DNA of 64,000 bases from Thiomargarita sp. GTDB taxonomy: Bacteria > Pseudomonadota > Gammaproteobacteria > Beggiatoales > Beggiatoaceae. The notes below the pieces were generated by a model. That model saw only the letters and a program-made list of their open reading frames with translations. It searched no databases and was not told the origin of the DNA. The position numbers were made by a program, and so were the translations under genes. The stretch is taken from contig DYRG01000005.1 of the NCBI GenBank assembly GCA_020718845.1, positions 29,936 through 93,935 of the forward strand. Reading direction: 5' to 3'. Positions 1-7,498 of this stretch are shown here, piece after piece (position 1 is the stretch's first letter; each line of letters opens with the position of its first letter).

Positions 1-35
1 TCACGTGCTTCATCTCTTTCCACTTCATTTGCCAT
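1..35 (-). CDS. Partial CDS, N-terminal 11 codons only
   Basis: On the minus strand an ATG at 35 follows an AGGAGA ribosome-binding site 8 nt upstream, and the frame MANEVERDEAR stays open to the window edge. The rest of the gene lies outside the window, so its function cannot be named. It is divergent from the EF-Tu-like gene at 280, and the 15-bp inverted repeat at 86-123 lies between the two. Confidence 0.5.
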   Translation of the reverse strand, partial: MANEVERDEAR

Positions 36-85
36 AGTATTGTCTCCTTTTTTTGCCTGTTAACTGTTCAAAGAATGCACTAATT

Positions 86-123
86 TATAGTATAATACCT
101 AAAAACATAGGTATTATACTATA
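86..123. promoter_or_regulatory. Perfect 15-bp inverted repeat between divergent genes
   Basis: Arms 86-100 and 109-123 are perfect reverse complements (core ATAGTATAATACCT), separated by an 8-nt AT loop. The arms contain TATAAT-like -10 sequences reading both ways, and no T-run follows. An operator overlapping divergent promoters is therefore more likely than a terminator. The role is inferred from position only. Confidence 0.45.
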
Positions 124-279
124 TGATGCCGCGTTCAACTTTAAAAAATTTGTAACCATTTTTAAGTTGCTGACAGGCTTAAGCTGTAGCTGTTTCTTTC
201 GAAGGTTTAAAGAGCAGTCGATTTTTAAAATACGCGTTCAACTCACTCCACCAACAACACAATAATACCGAGGTACACA

Positions 280-915
280 ATGTCTAAAGAAACCCAACGC
301 AATTTCACCATCGGCACGATAGGTGCTTCCAACCACGGCAAAACCACATTGCTAGCCGCAATCTTAAAGCTGCTATCGGATAAGGAGCAAGCGGATTTCC
401 GTTTATATAGAGACCTTTTTGATAACGACAGTAGTAAGCGTAACGAAATCGACCAACTCCGCGAGGTCATCGTGGCAGAGTACGAGACCAACAGCTACTA
501 CTACACACACATCGACTGTCCTGGAGGTGACGCATACACCGAGAACCTGGTGGCAGCCATATCTAGGATGGATTGCGCGATTTTGGTGGTATCGGCACCT
601 GATAGCGTGACATCGCAGACCACGGAGCATCTGCGAATTGCTCGTGAGGCTGGCATACGAGCCATCGTCGTCTGCATGAACCAGATTGACAGGGGCGACG
701 GTTACGAGTTGCTTGACTGCACCAAAGAAGACATACGCCAATTGCTGAGTGAGCATGGCTTCGACGGCGACAGCATACCCATTATCGGTTGTTCAGCCCA
801 AAGCGCACTGGACGACGGGAATCCAGACCGTGAGTGGGGATGGCGCATTGTAAATCTGCTTGATGCCATCGACGATAATTGCAGCAAATTAACCTTCAAG
901 GGCGGGCTGCTATAG
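280..915 (+). CDS. Stand-alone EF-Tu-like GTPase domain (211 aa)
   Basis: The protein resembles only domain 1 of elongation factor Tu; domains 2 and 3 are absent. G1 is GASNHGKT (residues 15-22), G3 is DCPGG (79-83), G4 is NQID (134-137, for NKCD) and a G5-like CSAQSAL follows. The stretch around DCPGG and ILVVSAPDS aligns directly to EF-Tu. Two EF-Tu features are missing: the switch-I RGITI segment with its Mg-coordinating Thr, and the catalytic His of PGHAD, here Gly. It probably binds guanine nucleotide but hydrolyses it poorly, and it cannot deliver tRNA. The start is ATG at 280. The gene is GC-rich (55-57 percent in two 60-base lines). What it does is unknown: a decoy, regulator or conflict protein would all fit. 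Confidence 0.7.
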   Translation: MSKETQRNFTIGTIGASNHGKTTLLAAILKLLSDKEQADFRLYRDLFDNDSSKRNEIDQLREVIVAEYETNSYYYTHIDCPGGDAYTENLVAAISRMDCAILVVSAPDSVTSQTTEHLRIAREAGIRAIVVCMNQIDRGDGYELLDCTKEDIRQLLSEHGFDGDSIPIIGCSAQSALDDGNPDREWGWRIVNLLDAIDDNCSKLTFKGGLL

Positions 916-956
916 CTGGTCAGGTGGGCATGTACACTCATGCCCATAGGTATCAA

Positions 957-1042
957 CTTTAAAAAATTATACAATACAAAAGAAAAAGCCCACAAACTCA
1001 AATTTGCGGGCTTTACTTTTAAATAAAATCAAAGCGTTATTT
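957..1042. repeat. Copy A of a ~85-bp dispersed repeat
   Basis: This stretch is nearly identical to 1907-1989. Both run from CTTTAAAAAATTA through an AAAGCCCACAAA/TTTGCGGGCTTT stem to AATAAAATCAAAGC(G/A)TTATTT, with a few substitutions and a 4-nt indel. The first 16 bases (TCAACTTTAAAAAATT, 953-968) also occur at 135-150, on the other side of the EF-Tu-like gene. Confidence 0.65.
985..1020. terminator. Bidirectional rho-independent terminator (in repeat A)
   Basis: Stem 985-996 pairs with 1003-1014 (12 bp, one G-U), followed by a T-rich tract on the plus strand; an AAAAGAAA tract on the left serves the minus strand. It lies between the EF-Tu-like gene (plus) and the brnA-like gene (minus), so it can end both transcripts. 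A second hairpin without a T-run (TGGGCATG, 925-946) lies just after the plus-strand gene. Confidence 0.65.
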
Positions 1043-1057
1043 AACATTTTAAAACAA

Positions 1058-1282
1058 TCAATGATGTAATGCTAAACGTTCGGCTAACCAGATTTTAATA
1101 ATGGATTGTTTTGAAACACCAATACGCTTAGCTTCTTTATCCAAAGATTCAACCATCCAGATTGGAAAATCTATCTTTATCGAGGTTTGTTCTTGCATAA
1201 CTCGTTTTGCTTGGGAAAGATCAAGCATTTCTAATACGCTTTCTCCCTCATCGAATTGTTGATTAAACTCACTTGCTTTCAT
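1058..1282 (-). CDS. brnA: BrnA-family ribbon-helix-helix antitoxin
   Basis: This 74-residue protein has the C-terminal signature of the CopG/BrnA antitoxins: KIDFPIWMVESLDKEAKRIG followed by VSKQSIIKIWLAERL. It is a DNA-binding ribbon-helix-helix fold that pairs with BrnT RNase toxins and normally represses the brnTA promoter. The start is ATG at 1282. Upstream on the same strand (1297-1467) lies a damaged BrnT reading frame, so this looks like an intact antitoxin left behind by a dead toxin. It may persist as a DNA-binding regulator or as anti-addiction protection; that is inference. Confidence 0.75.
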   Translation of the reverse strand: MKASEFNQQFDEGESVLEMLDLSQAKRVMQEQTSIKIDFPIWMVESLDKEAKRIGVSKQSIIKIWLAERLALHH

Positions 1283-1296
1283 ATAAAATCACTTTT

Positions 1297-1467
1297 TTAA
1301 ATTTTTCCAATCCCGATATAACGTTTTTCATCTTCGAGCATTTTAGCTGGAATTTCAAGCAAGTCTGGATCATTCCACAACTGTTGCGCACTAATAAAAT
1401 CAATTCCATGTTTTATTAGATTGCTTTGGCTTTTTCGTTACGTTTTAATTTCAATCAACAACATCAT
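1297..1467 (-). pseudogene. brnT: BrnT toxin remnant (DUF497), frameshifted and truncated
   Basis: Minus-strand translation ending at the TAA at 1297-1299 gives RNEKSQSNLIKHGIDFISAQ and then LWNDPDLLEIPAKMLEDEKRYIGIGKI. This matches the N-terminal half of BrnT toxins. The family continues for about 40 more residues, which are absent. The beginning (ATG ATG at 1467, MMLLIEIK) lies in a different frame, so a frameshift is likely near 1440-1447. The frame stops 14 nt before brnA, the usual brnT-brnA order. The catalytic fold cannot form, hence a pseudogene. Confidence 0.6.
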
Positions 1468-1470
1468 AAA

Positions 1471-1499
1471 AAATAAAATGATACGGTTTTCACCGTATC
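1471..1499 (-). terminator. Rho-independent terminator of the thioredoxin-like gene
   Basis: A perfect 8-bp stem (GATACGGT/ACCGTATC, 1480-1499) with a GAAA loop as read on the minus strand is followed by ATTTTATTTTTT. It begins 7 nt after the stop of the minus-strand gene at 1507. Confidence 0.8.
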
Positions 1500-1506
1500 T
1501 TATGAG

Positions 1507-1842
1507 TTACTTTGATAAATTCTGGTTACAAAAGATGTCTAAGAATTGTCTATCTTTGTAACCAGTAAGCTGGTGTTTCACTGCGCCGTCAACAATCAAG
1601 AAGATAGTAGGAACGCTCGTAACACCGTATTCTAAAGCGAGTTCTTCATCTCGATCGACATCCACATTACCAAAAACTATTTGGTCTGCGTATTTATCCG
1701 CCAAAGAATTAATGATAGGTGTCAGTTGTTTGCACGGTTCAGCCCATGTCGCATAAAAGTGAAGCATAACAGGCAAAGGGGAATTTAGAACGTCACTCGT
1801 AAAATTTGCCTTTGTAAAACTTCTTACATTACCACTTGTCAT
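1507..1842 (-). CDS. Thioredoxin-like protein with a single active-site cysteine
   Basis: This 111-residue protein has the thioredoxin fold and length. It contains HFYATWAEPCKQ (28-39), VDVDRDEELALEYGVTSVPT with cis-Pro at 78, and a C-terminal GYKDRQFL. The usual WCGPCK motif is WAEPCK (33-38): the N-terminal nucleophilic Cys is Ala and only Cys37 remains. Dithiol disulfide reduction as in TrxA is therefore not expected; a monothiol, chaperone-like or scaffold role is possible. There is no signal peptide, so it is probably cytoplasmic. It is monocistronic, with a clear terminator at 1471-1499. Confidence 0.8.
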   Translation of the reverse strand: MTSGNVRSFTKANFTSDVLNSPLPVMLHFYATWAEPCKQLTPIINSLADKYADQIVFGNVDVDRDEELALEYGVTSVPTIFLIVDGAVKHQLTGYKDRQFLDIFCNQNLSK

Positions 1843-1906
1843 CGTTTTTCCTCTCGTTCACGTTGCTCGGTTTAAAATTATAAGATGCAGCACAATCGCA
1901 TCATTT

Positions 1907-1989
1907 CTTTAAAAAATTAGTATAAAAGAAAAAGCCCACAAACTCAAATTTGCAGGCTTTTTCTTTTGAATAAAATCAAAGCATTATTT
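1907..1989. repeat. Copy B of the ~85-bp dispersed repeat
   Basis: Near-identical to 957-1042. The right end overlaps the stop codon of the minus-strand gene at 1984. The copies differ mainly at the loop-proximal stem bases and by a 4-nt indel. Both sit just downstream of minus-strand genes, as a mobile or duplicated terminator cassette would. Confidence 0.65.
1931..1965. terminator. Terminator hairpin (in repeat B)
   Basis: AAAGCCCACAAA (1931-1942) faces TTTGCAGGCTTT (1949-1960) with two mismatches or wobbles, and A- and T-rich tracts lie on both sides. It would end the minus-strand secreted-protein gene at 1984. Confidence 0.6.
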
Positions 1990-2601
1990 TAATTCTATTT
2001 CAGTCGAATAGCTTTCAACTTGTTTTGAGAAATGCAAATCAATCGGCGCATTCACGGGTGTTGAACCTCCACTTCCTCCCGCACCACCTGTTGCAGCACC
2101 TAAAATGACATCGTTTGGCGTGAATGAAGCTGTCACTGCGCCTGTGATGATGTCAGTTCCACCGTTGCCAGAAACAGATGAATGAGCAGTGTCGTAATAA
2201 GAAGTTATGACAATAGTGTAGGTTGTTCCAGTTACCAGTGCAGTAGTCACCAGTGATAAGTAGCTGCCACCATCAATATCATCATTGCAAGCGACCAAAC
2301 CAGTGGCTGGACTGGCTGCATTAAAGGCAGTCTTGTAAATCGCAATGAAGGTGTCTGGTCCCCCATAAAACGTCATTTCAGAAGAAGTGGTTTCTATCGT
2401 GTAAGTAGCATTACTTGGCACGGTAAATTGCTGGCTCGCGTAGTAGTGATCACCTATAGTAATTGCACATCCGCTCACTCCACCCAACGGAGCGTTTGCC
2501 GCATTAAATATATTGCTAGTAGCGACGGTGTAATCAACAGATTGCGCCCAACTATTTGATCCACATAATAAAAATGAGCCTAATAAGAGAGCATTTGACA
2601 A
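1984..2601 (-). CDS. Secreted PPC-like protein, candidate phase-variable and currently out of frame with its start
   Basis: The body is an exported protein of about 185 residues after a signal peptide (ALLLGSFLLCGSNSWAQS). It resembles pre-peptidase C-terminal (PPC) beta-sandwich domains: Gly/Ser/Thr-rich, FIAIYKTAFN, ACNDDIDGGSYLSLVTTALV, TYTIVITSY. The continuous frame can only begin at TTG 2601, which has no ribosome-binding site and removes the basic n-region. A strong GGAGG lies 7 nt before ATG 2668. That start reads MK, then (TCAA)9 as SINQ repeats, and hits TAG at 2621 after 15 codons. With one unit fewer the frame joins exactly and gives a full basic signal peptide. I therefore take 2668 as the true start, switched off in this clone. 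The function of the mature protein is unknown. Confidence 0.65.
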   Translation of the reverse strand: MSNALLLGSFLLCGSNSWAQSVDYTVATSNIFNAANAPLGGVSGCAITIGDHYYASQQFTVPSNATYTIETTSSEMTFYGGPDTFIAIYKTAFNAASPATGLVACNDDIDGGSYLSLVTTALVTGTTYTIVITSYYDTAHSSVSGNGGTDIITGAVTASFTPNDVILGAATGGAGGSGGSTPVNAPIDLHFSKQVESYSTEIELK

Positions 2602-2624
2602 ACGCGTAAATTTTCTTACGCTAT

Positions 2625-2664
<40 letters not shown>

Positions 2665-2761
2665 TCATGGTATTGCCTCCAAATGGTGTGAAAAAAAAAG
2701 CGCATTTTAGATCACAATTAAACCAAACACCATGAAAATTTTATTATTATTTTTCAAAGAG

Positions 2762-4195
2762 TTATAAAATAGGAGAAATGAGGCGGGCAAATCCTTCGCG
2801 TAAAGAAATTCCAAACGAATGAAATGTATCAGCTAATTCAACTTGTTTTGCATCGACTAACATCGATTGGAAATTGTCTTCAAGTTGTTTTGCAAGTTCT
2901 TGATTATAAAGAAAAACGCTTGTTTCAAAATTTAAACGAAAACTCCGTACATCCATATTCGCCGATCCCACCATTCCCCACGCATCGTCAACAATCACCA
3001 CTTTCGAGTGCATCATCCCCGCTTGATATTCGTAAATGTCCACGCCCGATAACAACAAATCCCGATAATAACTCCGTCCCGCCCACAAAGTTAATGGCAT
3101 ATCCAATTCTGAAGGCACTAAAATCACCACTTCAACCCCTCGATACGCCGCCGCTTCTAACGCCAATAACATCGTGTTGTCCGGCACAAAATACGGCGTG
3201 GCAATGTGTACGCTCCGTCGCGCCGCCGAAATCACCGCAAACAACAAATGATGCAAAATTTTAGTATTTGTATCTGGTCCCGACGGAACAATATGCACCA
3301 CTTGAGTGCCTTGTGTGGTAAGTTGCGGATAATACACGCTTTTTCTTAATAAACGTTTGGTCGCGTATAACCAATCATTTATAAAGGTTTCTTGCAAATC
3401 CGCCACCGCTGGTCCGATGATTTTTAAATGCGTGTCGTGCCAAATGCTAAATTCTTTGGATAATCCCACATATTCATCGCCGATATTTTGGCTGCCCGTA
3501 AAACCAATCGAGCCGTCGATCACCGCGATTTTGCGATGATTGCGAAAATTCATCCGCACGCGCCCTTTCCAAGGCACAACTGGCAAAAAATATCCGATTT
3601 CGACTCCCGCCTTGCGTAATTTTTCTAAAAAAATCCAACGCTTACGTCCCCAACATCCAATAAAATCTACCAATAATCGACATTCAATGCCTTGTTTTGC
3701 TTTATAAATCAAGACATTACCTAATTGATGACCCGTTTCATCTGCATGAAAAATGTAATATTCCAAATGAACGTGCGATTTTGCTTGTGACACCGCATCG
3801 AGCAGCGCGAGAAATGAATCTTTGCCCGTGTGGTAAATCGTGACTTGATTGCCATCGGTGGCGCGTCGAAGGCTTAATCGCGTCGCCATTTGAATAAATC
3901 CATATAAAAAATCTGGGATTTCAAAAGAAGGTTCGGGATCGGGTTGAGAAACGTTCGGCGCGGCATTGTTGGCTGGCGTGTTTCGACGCAAACGTCGGCG
4001 CAGTCTTAAACGTCGGAGCTTTTCTTCGCCCATCATAAAAAACAAAATCGGTCCCAAAACAGGAAGAAAAATAAATACCAACGACCACGAAATCATCGAT
4101 TGCGGTTCGCGGGGATGCTTTAAAAGGTAAATGATCGATGTGGTGGTGAGGACAAAATTAATGCCCGCAATTACATAAACTGACGTATCTGCCAA
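2762..4195 (-). CDS. cls: Cardiolipin synthase
   Basis: Makes cardiolipin from phosphatidylglycerol at the inner membrane. The 477 residues show two N-terminal membrane helices (about 5-24 and 34-54), an Arg-rich cytoplasmic stretch (LRRLRLRRRLRR) and two phospholipase-D HKD motifs: NHRKIAVIDG with GFTGSQNIGDEY, and MHSKVVIVDD with MVGSANMD. Length and order match ClsA. The start is a TTG at 4195 with GGCGGG 7 nt upstream; a GTG at 4204 is possible. It lies downstream of rpsI, but the terminator at 4261-4293 separates the two, so it probably has its own promoter. Confidence 0.93.
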   Translation of the reverse strand: MADTSVYVIAGINFVLTTTSIIYLLKHPREPQSMISWSLVFIFLPVLGPILFFMMGEEKLRRLRLRRRLRRNTPANNAAPNVSQPDPEPSFEIPDFLYGFIQMATRLSLRRATDGNQVTIYHTGKDSFLALLDAVSQAKSHVHLEYYIFHADETGHQLGNVLIYKAKQGIECRLLVDFIGCWGRKRWIFLEKLRKAGVEIGYFLPVVPWKGRVRMNFRNHRKIAVIDGSIGFTGSQNIGDEYVGLSKEFSIWHDTHLKIIGPAVADLQETFINDWLYATKRLLRKSVYYPQLTTQGTQVVHIVPSGPDTNTKILHHLLFAVISAARRSVHIATPYFVPDNTMLLALEAAAYRGVEVVILVPSELDMPLTLWAGRSYYRDLLLSGVDIYEYQAGMMHSKVVIVDDAWGMVGSANMDVRSFRLNFETSVFLYNQELAKQLEDNFQSMLVDAKQVELADTFHSFGISLREGFARLISPIL

Positions 4196-4260
4196 GCTAT
4201 CACCCGCCTTGCGTGTTATTTATTTTTAAATCGGAGTGATATTGTAGGAGGGGAATTTTA

Positions 4261-4293
4261 GAAAAAACAGGGGAGCATAAGAAATATACTCCC
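4261..4293 (-). terminator. Terminator of the rplM-rpsI operon
   Basis: Read on the minus strand, GGGAGTATA/TATGCTCCC (9 bp with one G-U; 4271-4279 with 4285-4293) is followed by CTGTTTTTTC. It starts 10 nt after the rpsI stop. Confidence 0.8.
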
Positions 4294-4302
4294 GATCCAA
4301 AC

Positions 4303-4737
4303 TTAACGTTTGCTGTACTGCGTGCCCTTACGAGCTTTATGAAGACCGATTTTCTTACGTTCAACTTCGCGTGCGTCACGAGTGACAAAACCCGCTTTGC
4401 GTAAAGGAGAGCGTAAATTTTCATCGTATTCAATTAATGCACGGGTAATTGCATGACGAATCGCACCAGCTTGTCCAGTGTTTCCGCCACCTTTTACGGT
4501 AACATTAATTTCAAATTTGTTATGTAAATCAGTCACATCGAGCGGTTGTTTGACGACCATTCGAGCGGTTTCACGACCGAAGTATTGTTCTAATGGACGA
4601 CCATTAACAACGATACTTCCCGCACCACTTTTAAGAAAAGCCCGTGCGACTGCCGTTTTACGACGACCAGTGCTGTAGAACTTTTCACCAGTGCCGTAGA
4701 ATTGTTTAGCTTTAGGTGCTGCTGCTACTGTTTCCAT
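4303..4737 (-). CDS. rpsI: 30S ribosomal protein S9
   Basis: Small-subunit protein near the P site. The core contains [21 protein letters not shown], the [13 protein letters not shown] stretch and the C-terminal RKGTQYSKR tail that reaches the P-site tRNA. I chose ATG 4737 (METVAAAPK) because AAGGA lies 8 nt before it. A TTG two codons upstream would sit only 3 nt from that site. The N-terminal extension of about 20 residues is slightly longer than in E. coli S9. It follows rplM by 11 nt, the usual rplM-rpsI operon. Confidence 0.97.
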   Translation of the reverse strand: METVAAAPKAKQFYGTGEKFYSTGRRKTAVARAFLKSGAGSIVVNGRPLEQYFGRETARMVVKQPLDVTDLHNKFEINVTVKGGGNTGQAGAIRHAITRALIEYDENLRSPLRKAGFVTRDAREVERKKIGLHKARKGTQYSKR

Positions 4738-4748
4738 CGACAAATTCC

Positions 4749-5180
4749 TTAGGCGAGTGTAAGCGGAATGGGTTGTTGCGCGCTGTGATTGTGAGTAGTA
4801 CCTGCGTACACTTTCAATTTGCGAAACATGGCGCGACCCAGAGGTCCTTTAGGTAACATTCCTTTGACAGCTTTTTCAATCGCTCTGCCGGGGAATCTTT
4901 CCTGCATTTTCTCGAAAGTAGTGGTTTTAATGCTACCCGGATAACCCGTATGATTGTGATACAATTTATCTTGGGTTTTGCGACCCGTGACGCGCACTTT
5001 TTCGGCATTGATCACAATAATGCAATCGCCCGTGTCAACGTGGGGGGTGTATTCTGGTTTATGTTTACCGCGCAAACGGCGAGCAACCTCAACCGCGAGG
5101 CGACCCAATACCAAATTCTCAGCATCCACGACAAACCAGTCGCGTTTAATATCTTCAACTTTTGCGTTAAAGGTTTTCAT
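4749..5180 (-). CDS. rplM: 50S ribosomal protein L13
   Basis: Large-subunit assembly protein. At 143 residues it matches the family length, with [45 protein letters not shown] and [19 protein letters not shown]. It is the first gene of the rplM-rpsI operon on the minus strand. The start is ATG 5180 with a CGGAG ribosome-binding site. The promoter must lie in 5181-5356, shared divergently with the GH5 gene. Confidence 0.97.
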   Translation of the reverse strand: MKTFNAKVEDIKRDWFVVDAENLVLGRLAVEVARRLRGKHKPEYTPHVDTGDCIIVINAEKVRVTGRKTQDKLYHNHTGYPGSIKTTTFEKMQERFPGRAIEKAVKGMLPKGPLGRAMFRKLKVYAGTTHNHSAQQPIPLTLA

Positions 5181-5356
5181 GAGCGTTTGCTCCGAAACTT
5201 AATCATTAAATAAAACCGCAAAGTGTAGTTATTCGATGACCTTTTGTCAAGCGTGGAGAACGGTTTATCTGAAATTTTGGCATCTTTTGGTTGCATTTTG
5301 GCGCGATTAGACTTATTTTTGAACAATATATTTTATATTTTTTAGGGATGATTTTT

Positions 5357-7492
5357 ATGATTTCACGTTTTTGGCTGGCAATAATGTTGTGCGCGACGTT
5401 TTCGGCTTCATCTCAAGCGCAACTGCTTAAAAATCCAAGTTTTGAAGAAAAAATCGCTTCAGATCAATGGTTTGCATTCGCTGGAAAAGGCAAAATTCTC
5501 CCCGAAACTAACGAAAAACAAGACGGCAATTCGAGTATTTTAATCACTGATCGCCCCGAAACCTACGCAGGACCCGCCCAAGAACTCAAAAATGTCATCA
5601 AAAACGACGTAAATTACCGCTTTTCCGCACACATAAAACTCAAAAAACCTTCTTCTGAAACCTTTTATTTATCCGCCAAACAACAAGATAATAACGGCAT
5701 TCAATACCTCGATATTGATCGATTATCAGTGAACAAAACAGGCTGGGTGAAATTAGCAGGTTCTCTAAAACCAAAAATCTCTGGACAATTAAAATCCTTT
5801 ATTTTTTATATACATGGCGCAAATGAAGGCGTTGATTTTTACGTCGATAATGTTTCAATAACGCCTCCTTTAAATTACACGATTACGCCTTCTCAATCCT
5901 CTGATTTTATTCGAGCAAAAGATTCGCAATTAGTAAAAGGTTCAAATGAACAACCCATTTCATTAATGGGAACAAATTTTATCGCTTATGAAGATGATGA
6001 TGAGGAAGCTGAAAGAGTTTTCAATTCAAAAAACTTTGATGAACAAGATTACAAACGTGTTTCAGAAATGGGTATGAATGTGGTTCGTTTAAATATGTGG
6101 TACAAAGTATTTGAAGACGATGCAAAACCTAAAATCTACAAACCTGAAGGCTGGGAATGGTTAGAGAAAAATTTGATTTGGGCGCGTAAATATGGGGTGT
6201 ATTTGATTTTAGATATGCACGCCCCACAAGGTGGTTATCAAAGCGCGGGTTATTCTGGGGATTTCTGGGATGAAAATAATAAAAAATATCGGGAGCGTTT
6301 GAAATCTTTATGGAAAGCCATTGCAACTCGTTGTAAAGATGAAACCATTATTGCAGCTTATGATTTATTAAATGAACCTAATTCACCTACCAATCAAGAA
6401 TGGATTTCTTATGCACAAACCTTAGTTGATGAAATACGTTCTGTTGATAAAAATCACTTAATTATTGTTGAGCAATCTTTCGCAAAAGATAATAAACCTT
6501 TTATATTAAAAGCGTCCAATATAATGTATGAATTTCATTTTTATGAACCCTTTGAATATGCAAATCAATTGCTTTACACAATGGGGCGCGGTGATGGCGG
6601 TTCATATCCCAATTCAACTCAACGAGTTTTACCTTGGGATATGATTGATGGAGAAATAAAGAAAAATGCGGCTTTACCTTTGGGAACAACTGATTGGAAA
6701 TTTTATGAAGGAACTTTTCATAAAGTTGATAATAATCAAATAGTTGCTGCAACACCAGCCTTGATTTCTGAAAACAATAACGGAAAAATTTTCTTTGATG
6801 ATTTTGTCATTAAAGAATACGATCCACAAGGAAAACTTGTTCGACAAATCATTTCTGTAGATTTAGAGAAAAAACCTGAAGATTGGTATTTTTTAGAAGG
6901 TTCAAATCCCTTTATTTCTTATGCGGAAGATTGGAAAGGTAAATCTTCAACTAATGAAACGGGAAAAGAAAAAGTTGAAACTATAGGTCATCGTGGTCAG
7001 CATTCTGTTTCAATTTCAAATACAAAATCATTGTACACAGTGCAAAATTCTAAATTCACTTTTGGCGTTAAAAAAGATTACAGTTATCAAATTAACGGTT
7101 GGATGAAAGGTGAAAACATTACGGGTTCTGCGATGTTAGGATTTCAATTTCAAAAACCTCAATATAATGAAACAATGCACAGCGTTGATAAAAAATATTT
7201 AGAATCTATTTTATTGGAGTTAGGTGTTGATTTCTATCGTCAAAAGAAAGTGCCTGTTAATATTGGAGAATATGGGATTTCTCTTGCCACCTTTGAAAAT
7301 AACAAAGGTGGTTTAATTTGGGTTAATGATGTGCTTGATTTATTCAAAAAATATAACATTAATGCACAGTATTTCAATTATCATGGAAATGCCTATGGAA
7401 TTTATCGTAATGTGATTGGTTTTCCTGATCCAGATGCTGCAAATAAAGAACTCATTGATTTATTCACCAAGAAATTTCCTTTAATTAAATAA
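5357..7492 (+). CDS. Secreted GH5-family glycosidase with carbohydrate-binding-like regions
   Basis: An exported glycoside hydrolase, probably acting on beta-glucan or a related polysaccharide. It has a signal peptide (MISRFWLAIMLCATFSASSQA), then a CBM4/9-like sandwich beginning LLKNPSFEEKI (about 22-180), then a GH5 barrel with MGTNF, MNVVRLNMWY, LDMHAPQGG, the acid/base DLLNEP (Glu340) and the nucleophile IGEYG (Glu638). About 200 residues between the catalytic glutamates form an inserted second sandwich, which is unusual for GH5. I chose ATG 5357, with AGGG 9 nt upstream; an earlier TTG at 5291 lacks a signal-peptide context. The next gene is a glycosyltransferase 6 nt downstream, which suggests polysaccharide synthesis or trimming (as BcsZ does for cellulose). 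The substrate is not known. Confidence 0.8.
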   Translation: MISRFWLAIMLCATFSASSQAQLLKNPSFEEKIASDQWFAFAGKGKILPETNEKQDGNSSILITDRPETYAGPAQELKNVIKNDVNYRFSAHIKLKKPSSETFYLSAKQQDNNGIQYLDIDRLSVNKTGWVKLAGSLKPKISGQLKSFIFYIHGANEGVDFYVDNVSITPPLNYTITPSQSSDFIRAKDSQLVKGSNEQPISLMGTNFIAYEDDDEEAERVFNSKNFDEQDYKRVSEMGMNVVRLNMWYKVFEDDAKPKIYKPEGWEWLEKNLIWARKYGVYLILDMHAPQGGYQSAGYSGDFWDENNKKYRERLKSLWKAIATRCKDETIIAAYDLLNEPNSPTNQEWISYAQTLVDEIRSVDKNHLIIVEQSFAKDNKPFILKASNIMYEFHFYEPFEYANQLLYTMGRGDGGSYPNSTQRVLPWDMIDGEIKKNAALPLGTTDWKFYEGTFHKVDNNQIVAATPALISENNNGKIFFDDFVIKEYDPQGKLVRQIISVDLEKKPEDWYFLEGSNPFISYAEDWKGKSSTNETGKEKVETIGHRGQHSVSISNTKSLYTVQNSKFTFGVKKDYSYQINGWMKGENITGSAMLGFQFQKPQYNETMHSVDKKYLESILLELGVDFYRQKKVPVNIGEYGISLATFENNKGGLIWVNDVLDLFKKYNINAQYFNYHGNAYGIYRNVIGFPDPDAANKELIDLFTKKFPLIK

Positions 7493-7498
7493 AGAACT

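Noticed and set aside
53..265. 70-codon frame left of the EF-Tu-like gene
   Set aside because: It crosses the 15-bp inverted repeat, has no ribosome-binding site and matches no family; the region reads as regulatory.
280..915. EF-Tu-like gene as a simple tuf pseudogene
   Set aside because: The frame is intact over 211 codons, has a clean N-terminus and stop, and the loss of switch I is a precise deletion rather than decay.
2824..3264. 146-codon plus-strand frame within cls
   Set aside because: Antisense shadow of cls with low-complexity Pro/Ser content.
4200..4433. 77-codon minus-strand frame overlapping rpsI
   Set aside because: It is the shifted frame of rpsI and runs through the operon terminator.
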